NCBI GenBank assembly: GCA_013350335.1
Contig: CM023542.1
Span: 8,170,025 to 8,234,024 of the forward strand
Length of the DNA stretch: 64,000 bases
Reading direction: 5' to 3'
From: Chimonanthus salicifolius
Taxonomy: Eukaryota; Streptophyta; Magnoliopsida; Laurales; Calycanthaceae
Below the pieces are notes generated by a model that worked only from the letters and a program-made list of their open reading frames with translations, searched no databases and was not told the origin of the DNA. The position numbers and the translations under genes are program-made. This document shows, piece after piece, positions 35,157 through 49,622 of this stretch (its first letter is position 1; each line of letters starts with the position of its first letter).

Positions 35157-38100
35157 ATGGGTCGATCTCTAATCTCTTCCACGTCCATTCCTTTGAGATT
35201 TTCTCGCATACCCAGATCATTTTCCCCCCTTTCAGACCCCAAAATTTCCAATTCCATTCATTTTCCAAGCTATTCTAGCCGGATATTATCCCTCACGCGC
35301 TCCATTAGGGGGTTCTGCTGTAAGGCTGTCATATCTGAATTGCCCAACGAGAAACGCTTTCCGAAAATCGGGGCCGGTTCTACCGGACCTGTTCCTGCAA
35401 AACGGCTCATTGAAGTCGTTGAGACTGCTGCGAAGACGGGTGCCGAGGTTCGATGATTATCTTGTTCTCTCTCTCTCTTTTTATTTTTGGTTATCTGTCT
35501 TTTTTGGGTATTTTTGCATATCAATTTCTCTATTTTTTTCCTCATTTTATTATCTGTTTCAATTATTTTTGGTGCAAAAGTGTAAAAATAAAAAAATTTC
35601 ATGGATTGATTAATTTGTTGGGTAACGAAACAGTGATCTGCCTTTTTTCATGTCGTGCTTTAGTGATTTTATTTGAACTCGGATTACGTGGAAGAGTGAA
35701 CCCATCGCATGTTGGTGGAGTCTATAAAACACTTTGTTAATGTTCCAATGCAGTGAAAATTGACTCTAGCAGACGTTCTAGACCATTTATTAGAAACTCG
35801 AAATGAGGTAGGTAAGGTGGTCTGAGTCGACTCGACTCTATAGGATTTTGATTTGAGCAAATTGGCAAGTTTTTCTTATTTTTTTTTTCAAAAACTCAGT
35901 TGCGTTTCTAGACTTGATGGGATTTCGAGTTGAGTTCGAGTTTTGAGTTTTAGAACAAGACGGTTGACATGAAACAGTTAATAAATAGTTTATAATCATC
36001 TCATGAAAAACAGCAGCTACCAATGTCTATTGGAACCCATTTTTGGGTTCATTGTAATGTTTAGAACCAATAGGCCCATCAGAAGGCCACATGGTGCCTT
36101 AGTCCTATTGCACTCGATTATATGGAACCGCTTTCCACATAAGCTGAACTCCTTGATACTACGTTAAATTGTAATTATTGGATTGCGTTACTACAATAGA
36201 CATAGACTCCATCAAATGAAATAATGGTTTGGGTTAGGCGTCTAGAAATAATTAGTTTCACTTCACATTACTTCGGTAGGTTGGTTGTATTCTTTTCTTG
36301 ATGGAGTAAATGATAAATCATTCAAAAAAATAATCTAGGGAATTGATAGGGACGCCACGCAACCATCTACCAGTGACTCTGGTCCTTCTCCGACTGAACC
36401 CGGACTTTCTATTGCCCTTTGGAATTGATAGGGTTGCATGATTTGCATCTGATGTTTCAGTTGAGTTTTCTTTGGGCCACTGCTTTTCCTGTCCAAAATT
36501 AACCCCATGCCAAAGAGGCCTACTATGTTCTTCTTTTTCTTTTTTAAACATTAGGCATACTATGTTCTTTACCTGGAATTCTGAAGCTAAACGAGGGATA
36601 TCATGCCTCATGATCTTCTGCCTTACATCTTCAAGTATCTATCATTTTGTTTGGTAGATGTAACATTTCTACATGGAAATCAGTTACACATTGATAGACA
36701 TACTAATTCTATTATACAAGTGCTAATTACTTTCTGTTGATGGTCAAAGCATTGACACTGTCCAATGGTGAGAAATAATTTGAAACAACGAGACGAGATA
36801 GTATTTTATTATCAGTCAGGGTCTCATTGCTCTGTGAGCAATTGGTCCATACATCAAGTAAGCCCCATTATGGATGGGCCTTTCCCTAGTAGCTCTCTTC
36901 TGGATGTTGTGGCTATCTGATTTGTTTGGTTTTCAAATGGACTACAACAGCTAATAGAAACAGTCAACATGAGCAATTAAGATGTATCTTGTGGAAGAGG
37001 TCTTATGCATGACAGCTATCATCACTTCCTGTTTGGATCATAAAAAGTGGCCCCCTGCAGGACCCAACTCGTGGTTTTGAGTTTTCCTTGGTACTATATA
37101 GTCAGTGGCTCTTCTCATGCACTCGCTGCTTATGTTTTCAATATTATTTGCAATTTTCAGGTTGTGATGGAAGCTGTGAATAAGCCTCGAAACATTACTT
37201 ATAAAGGCATCACAGACTTGGTAACAGAGTAAGGAAATCCATTCCATTGATTATTGAAGATATTAGCAATGATGAGCACCCTCATATCTTGAATTTACGT
37301 AATCTTAAGAGTTCATGTTATTTTTGTTGTTGAAGCTTTCAAAGTACATTTCTTATTTGTTTTCATTTTTAAATTCTAATCCCCAATCTAGAATTCCTGC
37401 TGATTTTCTTACATGGGGAAAAGCCCATGTAAATAGCTGTAACCTGTAGGCTGTATTTATCTTGTAATTCTTCATTTGACAAATATTGTTCTTTATAGGG
37501 ACACATGTTGGCACTTAATTTTTTGCAACCCCAAAACAAGATCTCCAATGGCTTATCTCGACCATTGAAATCCAATGATATCAAATGCAATTGTTAAAAG
37601 GTCTGGATGATATTCAGTTCAATTAATTAAAGATGGGCCATGGGCACCTAAGCCATGATGCATGTTGGCAGTATGATATCATCAAAGTGATGGATCCTTA
37701 TTTTGATGTACAGATTTAGAGATGTAGTGAAAAAGACTGATACATATATCATTTAGGGTTTGTTTGTGTTTTTCATTGAAAATTAGCTTTTGCGCAAAAA
37801 TCAAGGTTGTTTAAAAAAAACAAAGAGGTTTTCTAACCCACTTTTTATTTTATCATGTTTGCTAAAATATGAGATTTTCAGTGAACATGTGCATTGATGC
37901 ATGTGCAAAACAGTAGATTTTCCTACCTAAGGGGTCATTTTCAAGGAAACTGCTTTCCCATAGAGGAGGTTAGGAAAGTTGGTTTAACTCTCCACTTCCT
38001 AATTTGTGGAAACACACTAACATGCCTTCAATGCAGAGTGGGTCTCTGACTTTTCACAACTATACGACCACAATTCATGTTTCATTTCATAGATTTTCTA

Positions 38101-41100
38101 GTTAGCATTCCATTGCAACAAATGGTCCCAAAAATTGAGTTGAAATGAATGAGATTTGACCTTTCAAAAAAAAAAAAAAAATGAGATTTGACTGAAATAT
38201 TATGGACAATCTATGTATACATGCTGCCACCTCATGATCATGTGGTCAGTGGTCACACTTTCTGATATAGAAGTACCCCAAATTGGACATTGTTGATAGG
38301 TTTTCGAGTCAGTTTCCCAATGTGAGCCCAAATTGGTATCCAGATGAAGATATGAGCAAAAAGGAAAGAAAAAATTATATCTGGAGTTTTGGGGAACCCA
38401 TGCATGTGGTTCCCCCATTTTTTTCAATGGCTTTTTCCTTCTCTTTTGTCCTCCTTTGGCCATTTTTTCTAGGCACTCATGGCCCTATTAATACCCCAGA
38501 CTAGGAACATTTTGAGAATTTGGGAGAATAAGCCATTCCTTGGAGTTTATGAAGGATTTGTTTTGGGACTTCTTGGGATCTCTTTGGGTTCTTTGAAGAA
38601 TTTTTGGAGCTCTCCCCTATGGGATTTTTTTATCACATTGAGGATTTTTCATGAATCCATCCTTGGATTTCTTGGAAGATTTGAGAACACTTAAAAGATC
38701 TAATTTCTTGGATTTCAGTAGTAGTATTTGAACATTTCAAGATCCTATTCTTGGGTATTTTGGAGAATTTGTGACAACTTAATGGATCCAAATCCTTAGA
38801 GAAACAAGTATAAACTAGTCTCAGGAACCCCACAAATGGATCCAACTTCTTTGTATTCTACAAGTGGAACATATTCTTGGGATTCCAATGGTGTAGCCTT
38901 TGAGGTTAATGGTATCTCTGCAAGCGGGTTTTAGTCATGAATGCCTTGTTGAAGAATTCTTTGACATTCAAGAAATTTATTTTCACATTTTGAGACTAAC
39001 GGAACTTGTAATTTGAAGTTAAGTTCATTTCTAATGAAGTGAACTGAAGTGGAAAAAGTCTTTTGATCCCACTCTAACAAGTGGAATATGTCTTTAGACC
39101 CACTGAGGAATCATTGACACTCATTCTCCAACTACTGGAACAGATCACTTTGAAGATTAAAAAGGAAATGGAACTTTTAGAAGTGGGCTAAGTCAGCGTA
39201 CCCCAATAGAGGATTCCATCACAATTTTGTACTAGGTGCAGTCACTATAAATTAACTTGAAACTTGTAAATTCATGTAATTTTGAAGTTTCTTGTAAATT
39301 TGTGTATTCTTCAAATTATTGTCCTCAAAAGTTCACTTGAAGAGAGGGTGCTAAGTCAGTGTCCCAAGGAGAAGCTGATGACTCGGTGCTTAGAGCCATT
39401 TTACCTATTTTTATATTCATTTTCAAATTACAATAAAGCCTCTATAATGTATTATTCTATAAAGTTATAACCTGTCTAAAATAATATCAGCAACCGGTCC
39501 TGACCTCGGGCCCTTAGAAAATGTAATAAATCTCTCTAACTCAGTACTCAATACATTCAAAAGAAAAAACTTACTGTCGAAACCATTTTGTAAAGTAATA
39601 TTCTATACATTCAGAATACAAAATTACTGGAAAAGTGACTAAGGACCTCACAATCACTCTGAAAAACGACCCTAGGATGATTTGTTTCCAGATCTGGCCG
39701 AAGTGGTAGGGTTTCTCACTGGTCTTGAGGGTTGCAGACGGAGAGGATCCAATGGTGGCAATAGGCAGCAGTCTGGCTTTCAAGCAGTAATGGCCGATGG
39801 GGCAGAAAGAAAAGGAAGATAAAGTAAAACAATTTCAGCCGAAAGGACCTTTTACGATGGGTTCGTTTAAGGAGTTTTTTGGAAAGGAATACGGAGCATC
39901 AATTTGCTAGACTCTCTAATTAAATAACATCTCTAATGTAATATATGTACCATGGTCCCAGCTATATTACATATAGAAGTTTTACTGTAAATACATATTT
40001 TATGGACTTAAAATTTGTGGAAATGTGTCTATAGATGTCTCTGTATTCTTTCCTAAATGTTTAGCTGTCAGAATTTTGCATCATCTAAGAGAACTTGGTA
40101 CAATTGTTCTTATGTTTATTATGTTTTCGTGGAATTAGAGTCATAAGCCTTAGTATGTGTACAGTTTGTACTTTCTATCAGTTTTGAATATTTGGCCCCA
40201 TGGCTTGGTGATCCAAACTGTTGACTGGATGGACCTGAAAAGAGGTTGGCTAACGGTGTGTTTACATGTTTGGAAGATCCTGGACAATACATGGTTGGCC
40301 TATAAATAAATATATCATCAAGAAAAGAAATGAGGAACCATCCTTCATTCATCCCGAAAATCTACAAGATCAAGGAGTTTGGATCATCCAGTCTAGGTGT
40401 TTCTTCTTCTTCTTCCTCTTGATTTGAGAAGTTGGACATTATTTGGCTAATTTCCAAGAGCAGCAGCAACCATTGGATTAATAGTCTGGATCTACGGCAG
40501 GAACCTGCACATGTACTTTGGTTGGCTTGAGCTTCTAGGAATAGATTAGATGTCTTGGGTTTGACTCTCCTTGGAGTTGCCTGATATATGAGGCTTTCCG
40601 GTGTTTTCATGCATGCATGGGATTACTCCACCTCCAATGTGGAGTGGAGATGCCCATGATATTCGGAAAAAAAAAAAAAATGGATCTGTAGCCAGTGGGG
40701 CAGAATGGTTGCCGTACGCTGACCACAGAGTAGTAATCAATTCTGCTGTAAATACATTTTTTTGGGAGGAGTTTAGCTTTATTTCAGCACTTTAATCAAC
40801 AAAATGGTTACTTATCCATCTTTAAAAATTTACAGGACAGATAAAGCGAGTGAATCTGCTATTCTGGAAGTAGTGACAAAGAATTTCAAGGATCATCTTA
40901 TTCTTGGGGAAGAGGGTGGGCTTATCGGTGATACTTCATCTGATTATCTCTGGTGCATTGATCCTTTAGGTTTGATCCCTGGTGCTCCATTTTTTCCTTT
41001 TTTTTTTTGTGATGAGCCTTAAACTTTTAATTGTAATCACATTCAAATGTGGAATTCCATTTTTGATGCTTGATTCATTATTTCTTTTGTTCAATTTGAT

Positions 41101-44100
41101 GGACTTTGTGATGGAGACCTGGTTTATGTAAATTTAACGGCTGTTACTATAATCATCTAGATATTGTGCACTGGTAAATTTAACAACAGGAAGACTGCAT
41201 TGATGCATCCATATTGTGCTACTGCTGTTTATTGTGAGCAAATCCATGACTACTTCTGGTGTTTGACTTCAGATTGTATTCTAAACTGATGACAATTTTC
41301 TTTTAGAATATTTAATCTGCATGTCATTTCATGTGGTATGTTCTCTTGGATTTGGGTTTTCATATTCTAAACTGATGGATCCGCTGAGTCATAATTTCTG
41401 ACATCAATTCATCTTGCCTCTCATATTTAGATGGAACAACAAATTTTGCACATGGCTATCCCAGTTTTGCCGTATCTGTAGGAATTCTCTTTCAAGGAAA
41501 GCCTGCTGCTGCAGCTGTGGTATTAACTTTATCATATTCTAGATGTTTTTTGGTAGTCATTTCTATTCTAGCAGACAGCTTAGATGGTGCGTGTAATCTT
41601 CATCTGCAGGATGTTTATGGTGTCCTTGCTCCTTGAATTTATGTGTGGGAGTGGGACTCTTACACAGGGAAATGTGTCATGTTAAACTCTTAGATATGAA
41701 TGTTTTCTTGGCCTCGAATTTGGACAAGTGGAATAATTGTTTGGTTATACAGATCACTGATGTGATGGCTTCATTGTGGATAGACCTTGGCTGAAAAACC
41801 CCAAACTAACCAGATTGAATGTCCGCTGCAATATTTATCTTTTTTTTTTTTTTTTCAAATCTATGGAATGTAGAAGGTTTCTGTATTTCTTTTCTAACCA
41901 TCTATTTTCTGGCTGTTGATTGAAGGGTTAGGGTCTCCACCTGGTTGTTAAAATCTTATGATGTATGTTTTGAATCACACTACTTGATATGATTTTATGA
42001 AAATGATTCAAGTCTTATGATTGAATCTCCTTTTTTTATTGCATGCATGAATCTTGATTTTTTAGAACCTTAAAATTTTCGGTAAATTTTACAAATCATA
42101 TGACGCAGGACAAGACAAAAGGTGACCCTAAATGCCTAAATGTGATTATGCTATAACAAGAAACTAATATGAGGCTGAAATTAAAATTAAAATTAATAGT
42201 AACAATTGGAATAATAAAATCTACCACAAATAATCAATAAAATTCAGAGGATTCAATGTAAGTAATAAAATCACAATCCAAACCATATCATAGCTCAAAA
42301 GTAGAAGGCTCTTAAAACCAAGAGGATTATCAGATCACACAAACATATAGATTCCCCACCAAACAAGGGTAAATTTAACTGTGTAATATGAAAAGGAAGT
42401 CAAAACAACTTGGGACAGCCGTATTTGAAACTGTATGGGATATCTGGGACAGGAGAAAGGCCTAAGAAAGATGGGCTGCAGTAGATAAGGCTATGGGAGA
42501 GAGTGGAGAGGCTAAGGTAAAGTCTGGAAACATATGGCAGGTGTATTGGAGGGTTAATAGACCTTGGGACAGCAGTTTAGGGGCTGTATGACAGGGACGA
42601 AGGCTAAGGAAGAGGTCTGGGTGGGTTCTTGATGAGGGCAGAATGTCCAAAAGGGGCTAATAGCACCTGTAGAAGGACTGTTTGGGGGTAACGGCAGGTG
42701 TAAATGTGAGTTTAGGAAGGGGCGGCAGCAAGGGAAGATGATTTGGGAGGGGCGAAAGTTCTGAATGGTGTAGGAAGGTGGCGAAAGGCAGATCTGGGCT
42801 GAGAGGCTGGCGGAAGGTCAAGGACAGGTTATGGCTGGCAGTTGCAGCAGGGTAAGGGAAAATAAACTGAGAAGAAGAAAAGAAGAGAGAGGAGAAAAAG
42901 AAGAGAGGAAGAGTACCTGGAGATCGAAGGAGGAGGGTTTCTCGCCGAAATCAAGCTTCTCGCCAAAACCGGAACAAGATTTCCGTAAATCTAAAGTTTT
43001 ATTTCTTTTCCATCGTGTAATGCCCCAAGGGCTACAATGCTTTTATAACTCTTTCCACTTACTAAAATAAAAACTAAAGCAGAAATTACAAGAATACCCT
43101 TGCTTAAAATAAAGCTAGAAAAAACAGGAAATAACAAGTAAGAAAAAAGAGCAGCAGGATGCACCGCATCATCATAGTTTTATCTAAATTGATTTCTCCT
43201 TTATGATCCAAGTCAATTTTCAAAATGTTGATCTTATAAGTTATGGAGTATCACATTTAATCACAAGTCCATATACATGAGGTTTTTTTTATTTAAATAA
43301 ATATCTAACAATATTTACATATATTGCAATCACGTGTCACATATGATGCTATCATCATTTTGTTTGTCATTCAAATTGATGGTTTCAATGAAAAATGCAA
43401 AGAATGTGAAAGTTTTTTCTTTTTTAACGTTTTAAAAAATTTCCCATTTTCTGATAAAATCATAAAAATCTGATGATTTAACAAGTCAGTACAATTTGAT
43501 GCCTAGAATGAGTTATAATATAATTTCATTTTCAAATCATCACATTGAGGAGAGCTTGAGGACATTGTATATCCCTATGGACCCTACAAGATCAATGGAC
43601 ATGTCCACTAGTTATGACGATACAATTCCTTCCCAGCATGGATGTTACAAAGTACTTAGATTGAGGAATTTGTTGTTAATATCCTTAAAGAGCTAAATAA
43701 TGTCATTGTCCAGTGCCTAAAGCACAAGCCTGTAAAAGGGTTGGGTATAGTTTGGTTCCAGTTCGACATATTCAGACCTGATGATATTTAATGGATCAGG
43801 TCTAGCTTTGTCTCATCCTAGGATCCATAACTAGACTGGTAGACTCTGAAAAACTGACCAAGCTTATTTTATGCAACCGGTTTAGTTTGGGACTTTGGGT
43901 CCATGTCTATAATCTAGTAAAAAATTTAAATGCTATAAGAATGCAGTATCTTAATGGTAACAAGGTGATAGTAATTTTTTATTGCTTTTATATTACGGTG
44001 TGAATGAAGTCCTTCATCATGGTATTAGATATGCAGGTCATAGGCCCTGGATCGAGACCTGACACATTGGTTCCTGACAGGTGTCAGGTGTAACCTAACT

Positions 44101-47100
44101 CAATTACAGCTGTACCAAAAAACCAGAATAGAGGATAACTATAATAAAATTGCTGAACTTAATTAAACAGAAGGCAATACTGCTCTTATACTTTGGAGGT
44201 GAGAATATAAATTATGCAAGCATAGTATTTAACTTGCAATCTTCCATAACATTTCTAGGTTGAATTCGTGGGGGGTCCTATGTGTTGGAACACTCGCACA
44301 TTTTCTGCATCTGCAGGTAATAAATTCATAGTCGATACAACTCTTTCTGTTCTTTGTGTACTTATTTTTTGAATTTAAAGTTAGATGTTTAATTTGCATT
44401 TTGATAGGTGGTGGTGCTTTTTGTAATGGACAACAAATTCATGCTAGTCAAACAGAAAAGGTTAATTATTATTCCCTCTTAGCATCAACATATGTATTCT
44501 TTATAAACCAATAAGGATGCAGTTCACTAATTTTATTTTGGGCATTGTTCATATGTTTAACTCTTAGATAGGTTCTTTGAAATGTGTGACATTTCCAATG
44601 TTGGAGTTCAGACATTTATGCTTCTTGGGTTCTTTATACTCTCTTCTAGCATTAGCTTAATATTGTTTTGAATGGTGATAAAATATTATGACACCTTCCT
44701 TCAATATCTAACTTAAATCTTGAAATGTTTATTATTTGATTGTTTTGAGAAAATTCATACCTCAATCTTATTGGTGCTACTTGTTTTTGTTATTTTTAAT
44801 TTAAGCTAATATTTATTAGCTTATTTTGAAATAGAATAATATTTATTAAATTGTATCGAGATATTGTGCTGAATCCTTGAATTCTATATCTGTGGATTTG
44901 CTAAATCTGACACCTTATTTATCCATCTCGAATTCCAACACACGTTCCATACCCATAAATGGCTTTATGGTAATATGATTATGATGGCATTGTATATGTT
45001 TTTGTTTTTCTATTTGGAGCTTGCTACAAATGAAATAATAGTTTAGAACAAAGATTTGTATTCTAGTGAGTCCAGAGAATATGTAAGGTCTCATGAAAAA
45101 AAATTACATTTTACTATTCAGCTATGTAGTTGGGTGTCTTTTGTCATTTGTTCAAGTAGTAGTTGATTATCTGTTTGTAAGTACATATTCTGATTTGGAA
45201 ACCATGGCAGCAGTGGCACCATTTTATGTAGGATCTCAATGTGACTTTGAGTGTGCCATGTTTTCAAGGGCTATGTCCTGAACCTGGATCTGACTTGAGT
45301 CCATGTTAGATGACTCTGAGACATTGAAATTTTTGTATCAAGTTTAGACCTGGGAAGAAACTTGGACCTAAGCTGATGTCATCATCACAACCCCTCATTG
45401 TTGTTGGGGCCCATCATCAACATGTCATGGCTCATAAATCAAGATTCTCCTCTATTCTACTCAGTTGGACATAAGCTATGAGAGAGTTTGTAAATGATGC
45501 CAAGGCCAAATCAGCGAAATGCATTATTTGTTATTACAACTTTGCAAATAGGACACAAGTATATGGAAACTTAGACATTGTTACAGTAATTCCTTTAGGA
45601 CTTGGTCTACAGGTCTAGATGTCTATGGATTTGGATCTAATCCATAGGCTTTTTTGGGTTTTATCCATGGGCCCAACCGTGGACCCAATTTGCTGTTGCA
45701 TCTGAGAATCAGAACCATACCCAAGTCTTTCAAGTTGGAATATCACCAGTTATTGGGCAATCATGGATCCATGGACATCCCTAATTTTATATGATCTCCA
45801 ATAGAGCCAAGTTTGTCAACCCGTTACTTTTTTATTGATTCATAACTACTTACATTAGCAGTAATGGTTTCTAAACACTACACTGAATTGATGGATATAA
45901 TAGCATGGATTTCTATCTGATGGGTGCTGGGAAAATTCTTACACACTTGTTAGTGGTGCACCTGTATGTGTGGGGCCAATGGGAATGGATGGAGTGATCT
46001 CTCTCTCTCTCTCTCTACAACAGATGACAATACACAGGTGGCAGGGGCGGGCTCGAGTGTGTAAAGGTGGTTAGATTGATCATTGGTAGCCCTGCTTTTT
46101 ATTTGTTTTATTTTATTTAATCCTTTAGATGTAAACTGAATGGGACTTGCAACCTTGCGATTGCTGAATTGAGCACCTTTGAACTATGTTTTGAACTTTT
46201 ATCAGCAGTTTTGAATGTTTGATATTCCTTTCAATGTTTAAAGTTGATCGACATATGTTTTTGTTTGGCCTTCAGAAGATTTAACTTCCCATAAATCCTG
46301 GATCCCATTTGAAAAAGTAGTCTTGAAATTAGACTCATAGTATATGCAACCATTCAATCATAATCCTATGTCGTAGTGACAATATGATATATGCTACCAT
46401 TAATGTTTAGAGTAACATGATCCATTCTACTCAGATATCCACATGGGCACATCCACAGTATGTACAGGAATGCCTAGCCATAAATTGGGTGAGAACTACT
46501 TTGCTCTCCATCCCTTCATTGGGTGGGGATCCACAGCACAAGAGAAACAGGGATTTAAAAGAACTTGTCATCGAGACCTCGTGAAATTATGTTTGCAGGG
46601 GCCTCCTTGTCATTGCGTGATTTATTTAGGCATATGACGTACGGGTTGAGACGTTGAGACTAACTCTTGCATTTTGTCTAGCCATGTAGAAACTGGTGTA
46701 GAGAGGTGGCATATGATATTGGCATTCCTTTACTACTGTTATCTTTCATATCTAATTCCTTCTTTTCTAACTGCATCTACTTTCCCAGTATGATGTCTCA
46801 CAGTGCCTCATTTTGATTTAGGTGGAGCAATCATTGCTGGTAACTGGTTTTGGATATGAACATGATAGTCCTTGGTTGACCAACATGAATTTATTTAGAG
46901 AATTTACAGATATTAGCAGGGTACTTCTCTTTTCCAAATAATTTTGGCTGGCATATGGACCTCTATTTCTATCACTAGTTGAGAGATTGCACTTACTCTT
47001 TATACTTGCCATTTGCATGTACACAGGGTGTGCGGCGCCTTGGTGCAGCTGCTGTGGACATGTGTCATGTAGCTTTAGGCATTGCCGAAGCTTACTGGGA

Positions 47101-47903
47101 ATATCGTCTTAAGCCATGGGATATGGCTGCGGGTGTCCTGGTAATGTTTTGTAACTCTCTTGAAATAATTTACAGAACATTCCTATCCATTTTCAGGCAA
47201 TCGATTTCTTATAGAAATATGAATTAAAAGTAAACCATCTTAAATCTACTTTTTATAGGAACTATTCAGAAAAAGGATCATATTTCACTTCTCTATATCT
47301 ATTCAACTTATATAAGTTCATCCACATAATCAAATTCAAAGTTCAAATTTGGAAGGATAATCAGCTCTTAGAGCCACTATTGAAGCTAAGCCACTAATCC
47401 ATTGCATCTCTGGTTGAACTAAGATCCTCTTTAGGACATGCATATAGAAGTCATGGAAATTTAGTTTTAGTGCTTCTGCTTGAGCGGATGGAATCTCTTT
47501 ACTTCGTCTATCTATATATAAAAAAGATAATTTAAGGTGATCATCAACTGAATATTGACTATTCATTCATTGAACGGTTGTAATTTGCTTCTAAGTTGGC
47601 AAGCAGAAAAGTAGGAATAATCTTCGAAAATAACTAAAAATAGAAAAAAGGATTTTAAGATTTGATTTGATGAACTTGAAAGATTTGACTTATCCTTATC
47701 ATAATAGGATTGAAAAATACAGAAATTTGTGTAAAACAAGACTAAAGAATAGGAAAAGAGATTTTAAATTGGATTTGATGAGTTGGAGGGATTTGGTCTA
47801 AACTTGTCATATTATATCTAAAAATAGAGAAAATTTATGCAAAAATGACTAAAAATAGAAAAAATCTTTTGATTAAATTTAGTGTGTTTGATATATAATA
47901 CCA

Positions 47904-47958
<55 letters not shown>

Positions 47959-49622
47959 CTCAATATATATATGAACTATCTATTATCAATTTTTTACCAT
48001 TATTACTTGCACGTAGCATGCGCTTCTCTCTAGTATATGCAAATAGGTGCTTATGACCATGTCTTGACCTTGTTTGGGCTAGTAAGTTGCACGGCCATGT
48101 CTCCTATGCTTGACTGGTGTTGCTTATTTTTTAACCAATAATTCTAATTTTAGCTATTTACTTATAGTGTCCTTTTTGAAATGGTGACTTTATTAAAGAG
48201 CACAAGAAGCATGCCAAAAATGAAGGTTACAGTGTCCTTTTTTACTTGGATTTCTTTGTGTTTTGTGTAAACTGTAGAAATGTGATGTTAGCCCCAGATA
48301 TTAACTGTATCAAAGAACCTAATTTCTCCGTATCTGTCTGTTTATTTACTTTTTTTTTTGGGTAGGGAGGTGGGTGGAGGGGGGAGGGGATGGGTAAGTA
48401 TCTACCTAGTAATAAAATTGCTATTACCATAAAGTAAAAAAGATTAAACATTATTCGATCATCAACTCTATAATGTCTGTTCATTTATTTGTGAGGTTTA
48501 ACTTTCAAAATTCGTGCACCTTAGTTGTTAATGTAATTTCATTATAGATTTAGTGCATCTTGATATAATACATACATATGCATACCTGTATTGACGTATG
48601 TTTACGAGTATGGGCAAAATAGTTTCTTTAAGATACAGTCCAATGAAGCTCTTAAGTTTTTGTTTTTTAGTTAAAGGATACTGCAGCTAGTTAGCTTTTT
48701 TATCCTTTGAAATTTCTTTATTTTCTGTTAATTTCTTAGTTCTTTTACACTTTTTTTTTTCTTCTAAGCAGATAGTTGAAGAAGCTGGTGGCACTGTCAC
48801 TTGCATGGATGGAAGAAAGTTCTGTGTTTTTGATCGTTCAGTTCTAGTCTCCAATGGTGTCCTACATGAAAAGGTTAATGCTAATGTTTATCCCTTTTAC
48901 CTACTAATATGGTTTGTGAATTGTGACAACAACCTAATTCATGATAGTAAAGATGTTATGTCCCAATTCATGGCATTGAAGATTTTAAACAGCTAATGTT
49001 TTATCTTTTTAATTCCTGATTTAGTTGCACTGGGTTGCATAGTTTAAAAACCCAGAATAAACTCGGCTGATTCCCCAAGTTCACTCAATTCAACTGGATG
49101 TCGAGTCAGCAAGTTATTCTGAGTTTTTCACATTGTCATTACTTGACTTGATTGGGTTTCAAGTTGAGTACAAGTTCCTAGTTTTTAAACAATGCCTGCA
49201 AGTGCATCACATCACCTCTTATTCTTTTTGGTATTGGGTGCGTGTGCCACTTGTACTGGTCCTATGAGAACCACAGCTTATAATTCACTTCAGCTGCATT
49301 TGTTTCTGTTTCTGATCCCTCCTCCAACATACACAGCACACACAGATAATGGATTTACCCAAACCAGTGCAGCATTGAGATGGTGAGCTTCCAAACATGT
49401 TTCGAAAATATCAAGTGATTTTTTTCCTGCTCAACTTATTTGGACATATTCTCATGGTCATGATGCTCTAGTGTTCAATGAGTATTTGGTAAAGAGTGCT
49501 GAATATTTTTTTTTGAAATGCAGCTTTTGGAGAGAATAGGTCCTGCAACGGAGAAGCTGAAAAATGACGGGATAGATTTCTCCCACTGGTTTAAGCCAGA
49601 AAACTATGTAACAGATCTTTGA
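35157..49622 (+). CDS. IMPL1: Chloroplast myo-inositol monophosphatase-like 1, ten exons
   Basis: Exons: 35157-35447, 37161-37228, 40836-40969, 41431-41519, 44259-44316, 44408-44460, 46822-46920, 47027-47140, 48772-48873, 49524-49622. All introns are GT-AG and all phases match, giving 368 residues. IMPL1 is a Mg-dependent phosphatase of the inositol monophosphatase superfamily, acting on inositol phosphate and related sugar phosphates in plastids (family knowledge). Residues 1-~60 are a Ser/Arg-rich transit peptide (MGRSLISSTSIPLRFSRIPR). Catalytic motifs: GEEGG at 144-148, WCIDPLDGTTNFAHG at 159-173 and KPWDMAAG at 293-300. The C-terminus reads DFSHWFKPENY. Length and order agree with plant IMPL1. 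Long introns hold transposons. It converges with the PP2-A gene, whose stop lies 650 bp away. Confidence 0.95.
39431..39987 (+). mobile_element. Emigrant/pogo-like MITE in IMPL1 intron 2
   Basis: Left end CAATAAAGCCTCTATAATGT and right end (minus) CAGTAAAACTTCTATATGTA match the Emigrant/Lemi1 type terminus CAGTAAAACCTCTATAA known from Arabidopsis pogo-like elements. TA flanks both ends, as expected for Tc1/mariner-type insertion. The same family in inverted orientation lies at 51516-52169. The remaining sequence of intron 2 (37229-40835) is otherwise unremarkable non-coding DNA. Confidence 0.75.
42101..43171 (-). mobile_element. Solo LTR (probably copia type) in IMPL1 intron 4
   Basis: A 1071-bp segment is bounded by TCATA on both sides (42096-42100 and 43172-43176) and has LTR-like ends: TGACGCAGG at left and, on minus, TGATGCGGTG at right. 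On minus it contains a TATAAAAGC promoter-like box (about 43050) and an AATAAAACTT signal (about 43000), followed by a CT-rich leader with CAGGTACTC. No coding domain is inside, so recombination to a solo LTR is the likely history. Its promoter would be antisense to IMPL1. Confidence 0.7.
47907..47957. repeat. (AT)n microsatellite in IMPL1 intron 8
   Basis: About 25 uninterrupted AT units. A second, shorter one lies at 58949-58969 inside the gypsy LTR. Confidence 0.95.
49035..49190. mobile_element. Short hAT-like MITE remnant in IMPL1 intron 9
   Basis: CATAGTTTAAAAACCCAGAA at left and, on minus, CATTGTTTAAAAACTAGGAA at right form inverted termini with TCGAGT/ACTCGA-type words inside. A clear 8-bp target duplication is not seen. 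A similar remnant may lie in intron 1 near 35780-35960. Confidence 0.5.

Noticed and set aside
34985..35278. 97-codon frame as a separate gene
   Set aside because: It overlaps the IMPL1 start in another frame, has no recognisable domain and contains a G-box; treated as promoter or leader.
38479..38845. Frames in IMPL1 intron 2 with repeated CTTGGGATTT-like words
   Set aside because: The words recur irregularly without fixed period, and the translations show no domain; likely decayed repeat in an intron.
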